Source: Strongylocentrotus droebachiensis
Lineage: Eukaryota; Echinodermata; Echinoidea; Camarodonta; Strongylocentrotidae
Direction of reading: 5' to 3'
DNA length: 64,000 bases
Assembly (NCBI GenBank): GCA_035222895.1
Contig: JAVYIG010005309.1
Location: forward strand, 62,001-126,000
Shown: in pieces, positions 11,212 to 23,504 of the stretch
Position numbering within the stretch: the stretch's first letter is position 1
Layout: each line of letters opens with the position of its first letter
Position numbers and translations under genes: made by a program
The notes under the pieces: generated by a model
What the model was told of the DNA's origin: nothing
What the model saw: only the letters and a program-made list of their open reading frames with translations
Databases searched by the model: none

Positions 11212-13560
11212 AACATGATTTACTGTATGACCGCACTTGCAAAAGCATAGATGTGCATGTGTCACAACTATCGCTTTCAATACGCTATTGTTTCTTGGCT
11301 TGTGGGGAGTGGATTGCTGTCCTAACAAAAACATGCATGACCTGTTGAGTGTGTAGTGATAGCAGTGTGTCTAAAATAGATTTGTTTGATTGTGGCATCA
11401 TTAATTTCCATTTTAGGGCTAAACAGATGCTCTTTTAAATGCAAAAGACGAAATGATAAGAAAACAAAAAAATCCCAGGCATTTGTTTTGACCTTTTAAA
11501 AAGATTTTGTATTTCTTCATATTTTGCCGTGGATTGCTCTTATCGGTATTCATGTAGCATGAAGGTATGTTTCTGTAGAATCCTAGATGCTGCACGCAAC
11601 ATTCTGGCATGATCGTCAAAGGAGTCGTAATTCAATTTAGAATATCAGATCAATGTTTAGTATTAAAAAAGTGAAAAAAGTAGTGTTTTCAATAAGTATA
11701 TCAAATTATGTTTCTACCACAGGAAGGAAAAAATCGTAAAATTGTAGACATTGTATTAAATTAGAGGAATAGTTTTGAAGAAATGTCATACCTTTGTGAC
11801 TTTCCATATAATCTTACTTCCCTTTTATCTTTTGGATTTACATGTATTTATGAACATATAATCTAAATTTTATTAGAGTACCTTTAATCAGGCTATTATT
11901 TCTTATGGATTGTTTTGTAAATCATACCCCGTTTTGGATCGTGTGTGAGACCATTGGAAAGATTTTACAACACAAATTTAATCAAATTGAGTGCATGTGA
12001 AAAGGAGTTTTAATTATATGCACATAGCTATTAAATTCATGCATGAGCTATTTTGAGAAATACAGATCAATTAGCATGCTGATCCAAAAGAAAAGAATTA
12101 TAAAGAAATATGTTTTGAAATTTAACTTGATAATTCAAGTATATGTAAGAGTAGTGAGACTAGAACAATATCATGTGATCTTGAACTTACATGTAAAGGC
12201 ATATCATTTTTTGGGGTTTATTTATTCATATCTATAAGGATATGGGTACCGTTTGCATTTGAATATTTTCAGCACAAAGTTCGTAAAAATTAATTTAAAA
12301 GATGAATCATTAGCAAGACATTTTGACTTACCTCATTATTTGAATATTGTGATAAATAGAGATGCTGTGATAAGTCATTTTACATAACAAATAGAGGCAG
12401 AAAAGCCTTAAATGAAAAATTAAAAGGATTTTGTGAAATCATGATAGACTAATAAATCTAATTATTCTCAATATTCCAGTATTAGATGATAATTTCCAAG
12501 TTTTAAGTTGTAAATGAAGTCATTTGAGTTTTAGTACTGAAATGCATTATGAGAACAATATTTTCACAAGATATCATATTACAGGGAAAGGGGGGGGGGG
12601 GTTGGCTCATCTGAGTACATGTATTTTGAAATTACCTATCTTCAGGTATTAAATTAAGTGGTTCAAAATTGTCGAGTTATTTATAGCGAACTGTAATTCT
12701 TTGTTTTGTTTGTTGAAAATTGCACATGATCAGTAATACTTCTTTTTGCAAATTCCAAGAGTTGCCCCTAATTTATAGCATTTTGTTCTTGTAAGGTACT
12801 GTATGGCTATGTGTCTTGTCATTGTGATGCATGGTGTAAGTAGAATTAGAATTCTCCATACCTGATGTGTGATTGTCGTGGGATACTTTATGTTGTGATT
12901 GAGATGATAAAGACTGAATTCACAATTAAGGGTAAGTTGTGGCATGCTAGCTTGTGTGGAGAATCATCAGTAGGAATGTCTTTTAGTCTATCAAACCTGC
13001 ATAAAATATATATCTTGATTTTGCATATTGCATTTCAATGTGCTTCCAAAGTGCTTTGAAAATGATTAAGTAAGCTCACCAATTATTACATTCATGAGCA
13101 AACCTGCCAGGTACTCAATTAAGACCCGGATCTTGAGTGGCAAAAGTAGATGTAATGTTTTTGATTTGATTTGATTTGATCTTCTTCTGCATTCATGTAA
13201 GTACACAGTTTTTCGATAACAATAATAATATAAAGTACAATAAGTATTTTTCTGACAATGAATCATAAAAGAGCAAATATATATATATATATATGAAAAT
13301 TGTTATTTTCAAAAACGAAATGATAAACTGTCATAAATACTAAATATCCTCATACATAACATTCTTTGCGGAAGAAGGACTGTCATTTTAAGCAGATTGC
13401 TTGATAATACGACAGCCCCAGTTTGGTTTCCTTCTAGGTAAGCCTCCTTATGTAAAATGTTAGAACATGGATTAGGATTGATGGATTTGGGTTGCAATTA
13501 GATTTAAGATTAGGTTTAGGTTAGGTCGATAGTTAGGGTTAGGTAGTATGTTTTGTGGGG

Positions 13561-13871
13561 TTCGTGGTTGAATTGTTAAATTTGAAAAGTGCTTGGAATT
13601 TGGCAAAGGACCAAAAGTTGCTGGAGCATAGTAGTGTTGCGCAATAATAGGAAAGATGTGCTTCAGACTATATTGAATATACAGCATGAATTGAGGGTTC
13701 TTTTAAGTAACGATTTGTAATTAAAGTCATAACTTTTAACCATTTACAGTATTTCAACTATTAATGACTAGAATTACTGATTGCGCAACACTACTATGCT
13801 CCAGCAACATTTGGTCCTTGGCTAAATTCTAAATTCCAAGCACTTTTCAAATTTAACAACTCAACCACGAA
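13561..13871. mobile_element. Palindromic MITE-like element (about 100-bp arms)
   Basis: The arm at 13561-13655 (TTCGTGGTTGAATTGTTAAA...) is repeated inverted at about 13770-13871 (...AACTCAACCACGAA), with a spacer of about 110 bp. No ORF of interest. Confidence 0.75.
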
Positions 13872-15020
13872 TAGTTATATAAAGTGCCGTAAATGGTTAA
13901 TTGTTATCTATGGGTAAAGTGTGCTCGGAGCTATACTCAATATTACCGGTAAACTTACATTAAGGGTTATTTAACCTAACTTCTACCATGTCCTTTCCAT
14001 GGGTGTTTCCCACATATTCGTTTATGACTGTATCTTGAAAAACTGCTTTAATAAGTACTACAGTGTATTGAAATTAGCTATGAGATTTGGCTCTGAAATT
14101 GCTTGGTTGGTTGGTTGGTTTTTACCTGACGGCTAGAAAAGCATGTGTATGCTTTTAAGTAAGCCACCAGGGGACCAATGGCTTTATTCCTCTCCATGGG
14201 ATCTTGTAATGAGGATCAATGCCTTATCAGAGGGCACAAGCGCATCGCCTTGGTTTCAAAACTTTGAACCTCCTGGTTACGATGCCACTGCCCTCCCACT
14301 GAGCCATCGTGCTTCTAATCATCTGTCTCTGGGCCAACATTTCATCTCACCTGTCATAATATTTTCATTTTTTTTATAATCTCAGTTTATAGCATTCCAT
14401 CTTTATGTACATACACAGTACCCTACCATGCCAATTTTAGCGGAAGTACTCATGGTTCACCCTCCAAAATATTGCTAATATTTTGCAAATTTCATGACTG
14501 TGTACCATCTTCACTAATTCTCTGCATCAAGTAAAACATTTCTAATCCTTTTAAAACTTTCCCCTTTAACGATGTATCCATTGTCCAATAACCATCTATG
14601 CTAAATCAGTGCTAGGTTTTTGCAGATTTAGTTAACATTTGCAGCAGCAAAATACTTTATTGCACTCACAGTATTTCAACACCATAGCTAAATGCTTCTT
14701 GAATTTAAATGTAAATTAATCTTAAATGTCTCTTGTAAATCTGATCATGCATTGTCATGTCACTGTTTGTTCTATTGTACATCTTGTATGATCCTCTGTA
14801 GATTTCTTGCAACGTTGGTCTTCTTGGATAGATCCATCAGGTTTGATTGCATTCTTTGCTTATCTTGCAGTCAATCTCATGAACTTGCGCTCTCTTTATC
14901 ATTCATACTGTATGAATAATGGCAATGCCTGCCTAATGCTGCATACTAATGTATTTAATGAATTGATTACATTCCTGTCATCAGTGCTCAGAGAACGCAT
15001 AAAGTTTGCTCCTGTGATCT

Positions 15021-15180
15021 GGGCCCTGTTGCATAAAACTTACCATTGATGGTAACTTTGCCATCAATGGCAACTACCATGGTAACAGGGCTCAACAGCC
15101 AATCAAAATCAAGGTTTCCATTGTAATTACCATTGATGGCAAAGTTACTATCAATGGTACTGTTTTGTGCAACAGGGCTC
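15021..15180. mobile_element. Short palindromic MITE, GGGCCCTGTTGCATAAAACT type
   Basis: A 160-bp inverted repeat: GGGCCCTGTTGCATAAAACT on the left and a related sequence inverted on the right, with ACCATTGATGG-type inner palindromes and CAGCCAATCAAAAT in the centre. Relatives lie at 34419-34570 and 35371-35536. Confidence 0.75.
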
Positions 15181-15284
15181 TGGCATTGCTCCGTCGACAA
15201 TTGCTCTCAGCTTTATATGTATTATCAAAAGAAAAGGATCAGGGTTGGGGTTGCAACTTTGCTGTAGGTTAAGTATACTAGAGT

Positions 15285-15674
15285 TAAAGAGAAGGTTGAG
15301 TTCTGGGAAGAGGTGAAAAATAATTTGTGAGCGTTATCATTTTTATTATGCAAGTGTGGAAGAACATCAGATAAGACATGTTCCTTGAAAAGCATGGCTC
15401 TTCAAATGCCTTTATATTCTAAATATGTCATGTAACATCGTAAAACTCGGGGTAGGATTTTTACGCCACGTGTTCGTGTAGTCTCATATACATCTTTCTG
15501 TGTACAGTGTTTGTAACTTTACCAAGACTTGGCCAAATTTCTTATCATTTTGATGATTCCAGAACCTTGCAATACACACAAATTCTTATATGCTAGATGA
15601 TCAACCTTTTTTGGTCGATTCCACACCGTTTCTTTCACAATGTAATTGCATGACCAGAACTCAACTTCATCTTT
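15285..15674 (-). mobile_element. MITE-like element with GTTGAGTTCTGG ends, inverted copy
   Basis: A 390-bp element whose ends read TAAAGAgaagGTTGAGTTCTGG and, inverted, TAAAGAtgaaGTTGAGTTCTGG. Its interior is homologous, in the opposite orientation, to the element at 19785-20172. A 63-codon minus-strand ORF inside it is partly kept as similarity in the other copy but is broken there by stops, so it is treated as element sequence, not a gene. Confidence 0.7.
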
Positions 15675-16059
15675 AATATTAAGGTAAAGATGGAAGGTAA
15701 GATATAGCATTTTGTCTAGGGTTGAAGTTAGGCATTCAGTTTGTGTAGGAAATTACCATGGAGCGATTGTCACAGGAGGATATGTCCTACAACCGTTTGA
15801 TCCATCTCCATTCTCCTTTCTTCATGGAGCTATCTTCTTATCCAGAGCACAGGCAGATTTATTTCATATTTTTACTCAGGAGTCGGTGATAATTTTTCCA
15901 GTATTAGACATTCAGGAATTTGGGTTTCTTTCACAGTCAAATCTATCTATCCAAATACATTATTAGCTCATGAAGAAGAAAGTATTTGTTGCAGAAATTA
16001 AAAATTAAACCAGGCTTGAAATATTGACCATTTAAAAATACAACTCTCTAAGTATTAGC

Positions 16060-16905
16060 CCATCTTAGCCAGAGGTTTCTGTTACAATCAGTGTCAGTTG
16101 TCCAAGCATGAGATAATAAGGCCAAAATTGTCATTAACAATCAGACCCCTCATTGAAGAATTAGCAAATCAGGGACAAAGATTTTGTTAGAATAAGTTTC
16201 AGCTTTCAAAGTACTTTGTATTACCTGTAGTCAATCTGGAACAAAGGTTTCTGTTACAAACACAGCTGTCCAAGTACTTTGTATAAGCCAGTCAGAGACA
16301 AAGGTTTCTGTTGCAATCAAACACGGCTACCCAATCAGGAGCAAGGGTTTTTGTTGCAATCAAACACAGCTATCCCAGTACTTTGTATTAGCCAATCAGA
16401 AGTAAAAGTTTCTGTTACAATCAGAAACAGCTACCCAATCAGGGACAAAGGTTTCTGTTGCAATCAAACACGGCTACCCAATCAGGAGCAAGTCTAGGGT
16501 TTCTGTTGCAATCAAACACAGCTATCCCAGTACTTTGTAGTAGCCAATCAGAATCAAAGGATTGGCTAACAATCAGATACAGCTGTCCTATCAGCCAATA
16601 AGGAACAAAGCTTCTGTAACTTGTTACATCCAAACAAAGCTTTCCAAGTCCACTATATTGGCCATCGGGAACAATGATTGATGTTAGTTTTCAAACACAG
16701 CTTTCAAAGTTCACTGTATTAGGTAATCAGGAGTAAAGGTTTCTGTGAAAATTAACCACGGCTATCCAATTTCTCTTTATTAACCGATCAGGAACCGAGA
16801 TTTTTGTTACAATCAAACACAGCTGTCAATGTCCACTGTATTAGTCAATAAGCAGCAAATATTCTGTTGCATTCAAACTCAGCTGTCCAAACACAAGTCA
16901 ATCAA
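16060..16905. repeat. Degenerate minisatellite, roughly 45-68 bp units
   Basis: About a dozen imperfect units built around AAAGGTTTCTGTTACAATCA, AACACAGCTGTCCAAG and TACTTTGTATTAGCCAATCA. Shorter units lack the TACTTTGTATTAGCC part. Strong divergence between units suggests an old array. Confidence 0.85.
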
Positions 16906-19549
16906 GATTAAGTATACTTGTGCAAGCACTTTGCTTAAGTTTTTACCATGATGGTAAAGTTATTTGTCACCGTTAGTTTAGATGATTTCAAATCGTCTAA
17001 TCAGTAGGATTCAGGTATATGTACAAAATGAATTCACCTCTGATAATTTTGTGTTTTCATTCTGGATTTAATTTATTTCTTTTCCCAACCATGGCTCTGT
17101 CTTTACCCGCAATGTTATACAGTACTACTACATTGTATGTTTTAATGAGCGATCAAGTATAAAGCAATATTTTGCATGTATATTATTTTCCAACTTTTTC
17201 TCTTTCGTTTCACATAATGTTTTCTCATATTTCTTTTTCTTCAAATGAAATGGTTGAATGTATTGATACATGTACAGTATGTATGGCTGGTTAAAGATCC
17301 ATTCAATGAGTCAAATTTTTCATTGTACTATTGTACCCTTTTTTATGAACTGTTTCCTTTTTTCATCAATATTTTTTCCCTCCATCAGTAACACAGCATA
17401 TTAAGATTACCTGGAAGGGTCTTTGTTTAAAATCAATATCACTATGTTTATTACTGTATATTGAAGACATCTTGCATTTTTAGCATTTGATATCACAGGT
17501 TCATTGACCATTTTACTAGTTAGGCCTACTAATGATCATTAGCATTATGTAAGCAATCATTTTTACCTTTTTGTTTGTTTTTGCATATATTTATTTGCCT
17601 CTTTCTAGCAACCTTAGGTACTGAAGTACCAGAAGCAGGTAGAAATACGATTCATTATTTTGCTTTATTATTTAGGAACAACAATTATTGTAACCATCGT
17701 GGCATATATTCTGCATTTATTTTCTTCTTCCAAAATATTTCTTGGATTTGTTTGGTACTGGTGAACAATTAAAAACATTGGTGCTTTCTCTATCATATTA
17801 AAAATCAATCTTTGGAGGATGTGGTGAAATAACCAATCTATGCATTATCGGTATTAACATAAATTTGAACCAATATGTAGTGAAATGTCTGAATAAAAAT
17901 ATATATTAGCTTTACATGAACATTAAGATATTTATCCATTTGCTTTTTTTTCAAATCACTCTGAGAATAATAGTATAATTTAAAAAGAAAAAAATGCTTT
18001 TCATGTACAGTTATTAGTGATCATTTCACTGAAACTTGTGACTTTCAAGCAATATAATGCATTATTTAGCATCTTCTATTTTTTATTTACATCTGTTGTG
18101 GGCAGCCCCAAAAATGCACAGGAGCTCGGGCGAATTAGCCCCCGAAATGCCAAAAAGAGCCCCCGAAAGTCATAAAAGAGCCCCCCCCCCTAAAAAAAAT
18201 AAAATTGGATAGAGTTCAATGCAAAACAAAATAAAGAGTATTAATTTCATGTAAGCAAGCTTGAAAGTAGCCCCCACAATTTTTAAAGTATTTTTTCCCC
18301 TGGTAGTGGGATATTTTGAATAAGGTAGTACATGTGCCTTTGAGCATCTGCTTTCAGCTAACTATGAGCTTACTTCATATGATTACTGGAATTTTTATAT
18401 GATACATAATTTACATTTTTATTTTCCTTTTTATTAAGGAATGCCTTTAATTTCATTGCATATCTGCTAAAATAGTGCAAACCTCATATTCTTATATTCA
18501 TTAGCTGAGCTTGATAGTTGTAATATTTAAAATATACTGGATACTGCAAACTGTTCAAAAAAAAATTCATGCTTATTGCATCAATGAATTATCGAGTAGA
18601 CCAGACAAGATAATCATTTTAGCATCTGTAACAATTTGGATATTTTTTAATTCAAGATATGCTGTTGATAACACCTGTAGCTAGAGCTGTTGGTCTTTAT
18701 TAACATTTCACAACAATTTTCTATTGAGGACTACCTTATGCTTCATGAAATATTACATCTTCTTGCTCTATGTAGATTGAACAATGTACAATTTCCAAAG
18801 TATCTACTTTTCATCGAGGTCATGATTTAAAAAAGATAATACAAACAAGAATGTTTTGAAGTCTTGCATTGGTACTGTTCCTGTAGCAGTGATTACTGGT
18901 ATATATTTTAAAATTTGTATTTATATATTTTAATTTTTATATTTGCTAAGTAAAGAAATCTTATCATTCATAAAGCAATGCATCAGTTAATAGAGCTCTG
19001 TCTGATTCAAACAAACAAAACAAACAAAAGAAACAATTTTTTCTTCTCAATATAGCCCATGAATAATCATATTACATGTACTTGGTACATAAACTTGGCT
19101 TTTTATATTCATACATTTTCAAAGTGGTTATCATATTGTTATTGGGGTCATGCTTTGGGTAAAAGGTATCATCCAGGAGTTTACCATTGAAAATATATAT
19201 ATTACCATTTCAATATTTACTGGAACATGATCGCAAAGACCTTCAAGAAATCAACACAAGGGCAATTTATTTTAAAGCCCTTGAAATGCTTGAATGATAT
19301 ATTTTTAATGTAATAATTCCATTCAACATAATTTGACCTTACCTGTCACACAACAGACACACCTGCATGTATACTTTTTCAGTCTATCGATCTCATTTTA
19401 ACAATTGTAATATAATAATTTCCTCTCTCTCTCTCTATGTATATATATATATATTTTTTTTGTTGAATAATTTGTTATTTATTTAAAGATTAGTTTTACT
19501 TGCAATAATTGGTTCAATATTTCAAATAACTGTTAAAGGTTGTTCATCC

Positions 19550-19764
19550 ATCTATTATAATTTATTTATATATGTATATAACTTTAGGTATGAACAATAA
19601 TGTTAACTTTATCTTTTATCATTTTTATTGTACATTTGTATGATCATTCCTGTTTTTATGCAACTTTTTATGTAAACATTGCATTATTGGTCCCTGGACT
19701 ACTGCATTGTACATTTTATATGTTGATATTAATAAACCGAAATTGAATTGAATTGAATTGAATT
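19550..19764 (+). mobile_element. Probable 3' tail of a non-LTR retrotransposon
   Basis: AT-rich sequence ending in TTAATAAACCGAAATTGAATTG followed by further GAATT units. An AATAAA-like signal followed by a short terminal repeat of this kind is typical of CR1/L2-like element tails. No coding part remains. Confidence 0.45.
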
Positions 19765-19784
19765 GTATGTCCCATAGAAATCTC

Positions 19785-20172
19785 AGATAAAGGTGAGTTC
19801 TGGTCATCCGATTGCATTGTGAAAGAAAAGGTGTGAAATGAATTAGAAAAAGTTGATCATGTAGCATCTAAGTATTGGTGTCTACTGCAAAGTTCTGGAG
19901 TCATCAAAATCATAATAAATTTAGTCCAGTCTTGGTAAAGTAACAAGCACTGTACACAGAAGGATGTATATGGGACTACACAAACTGTGTCGGGGCTACT
20001 AACCTTGATTTCCTAATCTTTCTATATCATTATTCAGCCAGTAAACATTTTATAACAAAATTGTTTGGCAAATGACATTTATTTGTAATCTTGAACATTT
20101 AGTGTAATTTTTTTTTATTCTGTGAGCATTCATTTAAAAAAAAACAAAAAAAAACAGAACTCACCTTTATCT
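19785..20172 (+). mobile_element. MITE-like element with 18-bp perfect ends
   Basis: AGATAAAGGTGAGTTCTG at 19785-19802 is repeated perfectly inverted at 20155-20172. The interior (about 19790-19990) matches the element at 15285-15674 in reverse orientation. It is inserted directly after the retrotransposon tail. No transposase. Confidence 0.8.
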
Positions 20173-20360
20173 TTTATCTTGCATAAGATATCTTTGTAAT
20201 GTATGCCCAGTTCAAATGATGATGGACAAGGTTCTTGAAATTTCCTTTGGTTGATTTTTTGAAGTCTTAGAGATTGTGTTATTGCGACAATGTAGGCAAA
20301 GAAGCAAGTTTTGTGGGTTTGGAATTTTTTTCCTTCTTGAGATGCATTTCTTGTTATTTT

Positions 20361-20555
20361 TTAAGCCCCACTGCACTACTCATAGCTTCTTGCGCCCTCT
20401 ATATAGCAAACAATGCCTAATCGGTGACCATTGGCCCCCCATGATCCCCTTTTTCTTATGTTAATTGTGAGCTGATTTGATGAGATAATTACCTGTTTAG
20501 TGACCATGGTGGAAGGTCTAATCCCCCTGGTCAAACTAGTGCAGAGGGGCTTTAA
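20361..20555 (-). mobile_element. Short MITE with AAGCCCC(A/T)CTGCACTA ends, copy 1
   Basis: Terminal inverted repeats AAGCCCCACTGCACTA and AAGCCCCTCTGCACTA. Both ends abut TTAA-containing sequence. A second, opposite-orientation copy, truncated at one end, lies at 31736-31903. The shared interior includes GGTCACCGATTAG and TATATAGAGGGCGCAAG. Confidence 0.7.
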
Positions 20556-21714
20556 GATCCATGTAGCTGTAAACTTAAGTTAACTAACACAAATTTGTCT
20601 GTTGATATGATAAGAAGTTATCACACAGCTTTGCTATTACGGTACCTTGTAGTGCTCTCTGTGCCATTTCAGTTGCACTAATATTTTTCCCCCAAAATAA
20701 AACCAATATTGAAATAAAACAAAAATTAATATTTTTGGATGCAAGTAGTTCATATGATTATGAGCAGATAATTGCTATTACATGTTGTTTCTAAAATGGG
20801 CTAAATGGGATAGTTAATTATTCATGGGTAAACCTTAACATTGGTTCTGTAATTACTGCTGTTTTCATTCAGTATGATAATGAGATAGTATTAATCAGAT
20901 CACATGATATGATTTTATTAGTGTAAATATTGTGTGGATAGCATATCATATCCATGGCCAGTAAGCCTTATCATTAGGAAAACAAAACACAATTCCTGAG
21001 AAATAGTATATAAAGTAGACTGATATGACATCACTAAAAAAAGAAAAGACAAATAGAGTGATTTGCTTTTGTTGCTGGTAACAGGAAGTCCTCCTGGTAT
21101 CCCATTTCTCATTTAAATGAGAGAGAAGTAAGATGCTGATATTTATGCCTTGAAGACATACAAATGCTGCAACTTGTATTTTTGTTTGTAGTTCTGCCAG
21201 TGGGTTTTAGAAGACATCATAAAATATTAAAGTTGTTTGTCAGCACCTAATGGTGTTGCAGTTAGGAGTTCTGCATTTTACATTTAGATTAAAAAATGAT
21301 CATTGCTGATGTTCATGCTTTTACAATGAAATTCTGCAAATTTTGCAAACTTGTTGGTTGTTTTCATATAAACTATTGGGTTCACGCCTATATGTTTGAT
21401 AAAGATTTAACAAATTTGGAGAGGGAACTCTGGAATCTCACCCCTGTGTTTTGATGGACAGGCTGTGCCCAAAAGAAAGCAATAATTTCTATTGTCCCAG
21501 TTTCTCATTTGCCAGTCTAACTAAGTGACTGAAGTGATCATCTAATAGCAGTAGATGGTTGAATATTATATGAATCTTAAGCTTTGCTTTATTATGAAAT
21601 AAAGTAGTATAAAGGGAAGAGGCTTGTTTGAAAAGTTGAAAAAGGCATGGTAAGTGAATTGTAGCTACTCTCTTGCAAAGTTTAGTGCAGTTAGTTTAAG
21701 TTGTGTGTATTTGA

Positions 21715-21832
21715 GATAAAGTAAGGGAGAGGGAGAGGGAGAAAGAGAAAGAGAAAGAGAAAGAGAGAGACAGAGAGAGACAGAGAGACAGAGACAAATA
21801 CAAAGAGAGAGAGAAAGAGAGAGAAAGAGGGA
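21715..21832. repeat. (GA)n-rich purine tract
   Basis: About 115 bp of GAGAGA, GAAA and GACA units. The minus-strand ORF over it is a low-complexity artefact. Confidence 0.9.
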
Positions 21833-22115
21833 TTATATAATGTGAGAAATATGAAATGTAAAGGAAAACAACAACCAAATCAATTGTTTTTATTCCCCTT
21901 TTTATTTTAATCTTGTGTATACTGTCTTGTAATTGCAGTTAGCAATACAAGTACATGTTCTTTATATGCAGAATCCTGATGTATGCATTATGTGGCATCT
22001 TACTCTAGTAATGTGTATCTATGTTTCAAGCTATAAAAGTGAAAGAGAGACAAGATTTTATCTTGCATGCATATAGCATTATGTTTGACTTTCTTTTCAT
22101 GTTTTTTTCTTCTAG

Positions 22116-22212
22116 CCAAACCATCAGATTCTACTTCATCTTCATCATCTTCCGCACCGCCTCCAATCCCAAAGTCAAACAGCCAAGTAGAGCAGATGAA
22201 ACAGTTCCTTGC
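22116..22212 (+). CDS. ASAP: ASAP-type ArfGAP, exon C (Ser/Pro-rich)
   Basis: Acceptor TTCTTCTAG before 22116, donor TTGC|GTAAGT after 22212. The exon opens with two bases completing the codon from exon B and leaves two bases over. It encodes a serine run, then SAPPPIPKSNSQVEQMKQFL. The PPPIPKS stretch is a further SH3-ligand-like motif. The long plus-strand ORF that reads through the following (TTC)n tract is not coding: the consensus donor and the matching phase with exon D at 30179 argue for splicing here. Confidence 0.8.
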
Positions 22213-22217
22213 GTAAG

Positions 22218-23050
22218 TAGTTCTTCTTCTTCTCCCTTTTCTTCTTCTTTCCTTCTTCTTTTCCTTCTTTTTTTCCTTCTTCTTCTTCTGCTATATGATC
22301 TTCTGCTGCTATATGATCTTCTTCTTTTCCTTCTTCTTTTCCTTCCCCTTCTTCTTCATTCCTTCTTCTTTTCCTTCTTCTTTTCCTTCTTCTTTTTCTT
22401 TTTCTTCTTCTTCTTCATCTGCTATATGATCTTCTTCTTTTCCATCTTCTTTTCCTTCTTCTTTTCTTTCTTCTTTTCCTTCTTCATTTCCTTCTTCTTT
22501 TCTTTCTTCTTTTCCTTCTTCTTTTCCTTCTTCTTTTCCTTCTTCTTTTCCTTCTTCTTCTTCTTCTTCTTCTTCTTCTCCTTCTCCTTCTTCTTTTCCT
22601 TCTTCTTCTTCTTCTTCTTCTTCTTCTTCTTCGTCTTCGTCTTCCTCACCTCATTTTTCTTCATCGTCATCTTCTTCTTCACCTCCTCCTTCTCCTCCTC
22701 GTCTCCCTCCTCTTCCTCCCACTCTTTCTTTTTCTTCTTCTTCTTCTTCATCTGCTATATGATCTTCTTCTTTTCCTTCTTCTTTTCCTTCTTCTTTTCC
22801 TTCTTCTTTTCTTTCTTCTTCTTCTTCTTCTTCTTCTTCTTCTTCTTCTCCTTCTTTTCCTTCTTCTTCTTCTTCTTCTTCTCCTTCTTCTTTTCCTTCT
22901 TCTTCTTCTTCTTCTTCTTCTTCTTCGTCTTCCTCACCTCATTTTTCTTCATCGTCATCTTCTTCTTCACCTCCTCCTTCTCCTCCTCGTCTCCCTCCTC
23001 TTTCTCCTACTCTTTCTTTTTCTTCTTCTTCATACATTTCTTCGTATATT
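22218..23050. repeat. (TTC)n polypyrimidine tract, about 830 bp
   Basis: Almost pure C/T on the plus strand, made of TTC and TTTTCC units, beginning about six bases after the donor of ASAP exon C. It has a higher-order structure: a segment starting CTGCTATATGATCTTC at about 22418, ending in a CCTCCTTCTCCTCCTCG stretch, is repeated from about 22750. It gives spurious Phe/Ser and Lys/Glu ORFs on the two strands. Confidence 0.95.
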
Positions 23051-23368
23051 TCTTGTTAATGTATTTCTTCTCTTATCCTTTCTCTCCCTTTTACCTTTTT
23101 CATTCATCTTACAGGCAAAGCAATACAAAATAAAACAAATAATTAGCTTCTCTGTTCTCTTTTCTTGTACTCTGTAGACTTTTCTCTATACTGTTCCATC
23201 CTGATCTAGTAGTCTTGTTGAGGCTCATTATTTATAGATCTAATCATTCTTAATCAAGCTAAATTAACTGCAATCATTTATGAAGAGAGAATTAATCTAA
23301 CCTGTATGCAAATTGAAAAATGTACATTAGAATGAGCAGGGATGATAATTTAACCTCAACTACATCTA

Positions 23369-23504
23369 AAGCCTCGGTCACAAATGCCATTACGAACTGC
23401 TATGAACGCCGTACGAACGATTTTCAGACAATAGAAATTCGGGAAGAAAAAAACGGAGATTCGTAAGAACGCATCGTCCGTACGAACCTTTGTGACCGTA
23501 GCTT
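23369..23504. mobile_element. Small MITE with AAGC(C/T)(T/A)CGGTCACAAA ends
   Basis: A 136-bp element: AAGCCTCGGTCACAAA on the left, AAGCTACGGTCACAAA inverted on the right, with TACGAAC-type motifs repeated inside in both orientations. The end sequence resembles GCTATGGTCACA of the element at 29161-29487. Confidence 0.65.

Larger units (their letters stand above)
10065..22115. other. ASAP intron between exons B and C (12 kb)
   Basis: Holds several MITE-like elements, a 65-bp minisatellite and the 3' tail of a retrotransposon, listed separately. Stretches 11.2-13.5, 17.0-19.5 and 20.6-21.7 kb are AT-rich sequence in which I recognise nothing beyond short simple repeats, such as the G-run at 12590-12601 and (TA)n at 13279-13294. 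A diffuse C-rich dispersed-repeat fragment lies near 18100-18300. Confidence 0.6.

Noticed and set aside
15519-15710. 63-codon minus-strand gene
   Set aside because: It lies inside a MITE, and the homologous sequence at 19.8 kb has in-frame stops.
16060-16905. CRISPR-like array
   Set aside because: Units are contiguous and diverged with no constant repeat and unique spacers; the context is a eukaryotic intron, so it is a minisatellite.
22021-23133. 370-codon plus-strand ORF rich in Phe and Ser
   Set aside because: It reads through the consensus donor of ASAP exon C into a (TTC)n tract and is in the wrong frame for the exon; low-complexity artefact.
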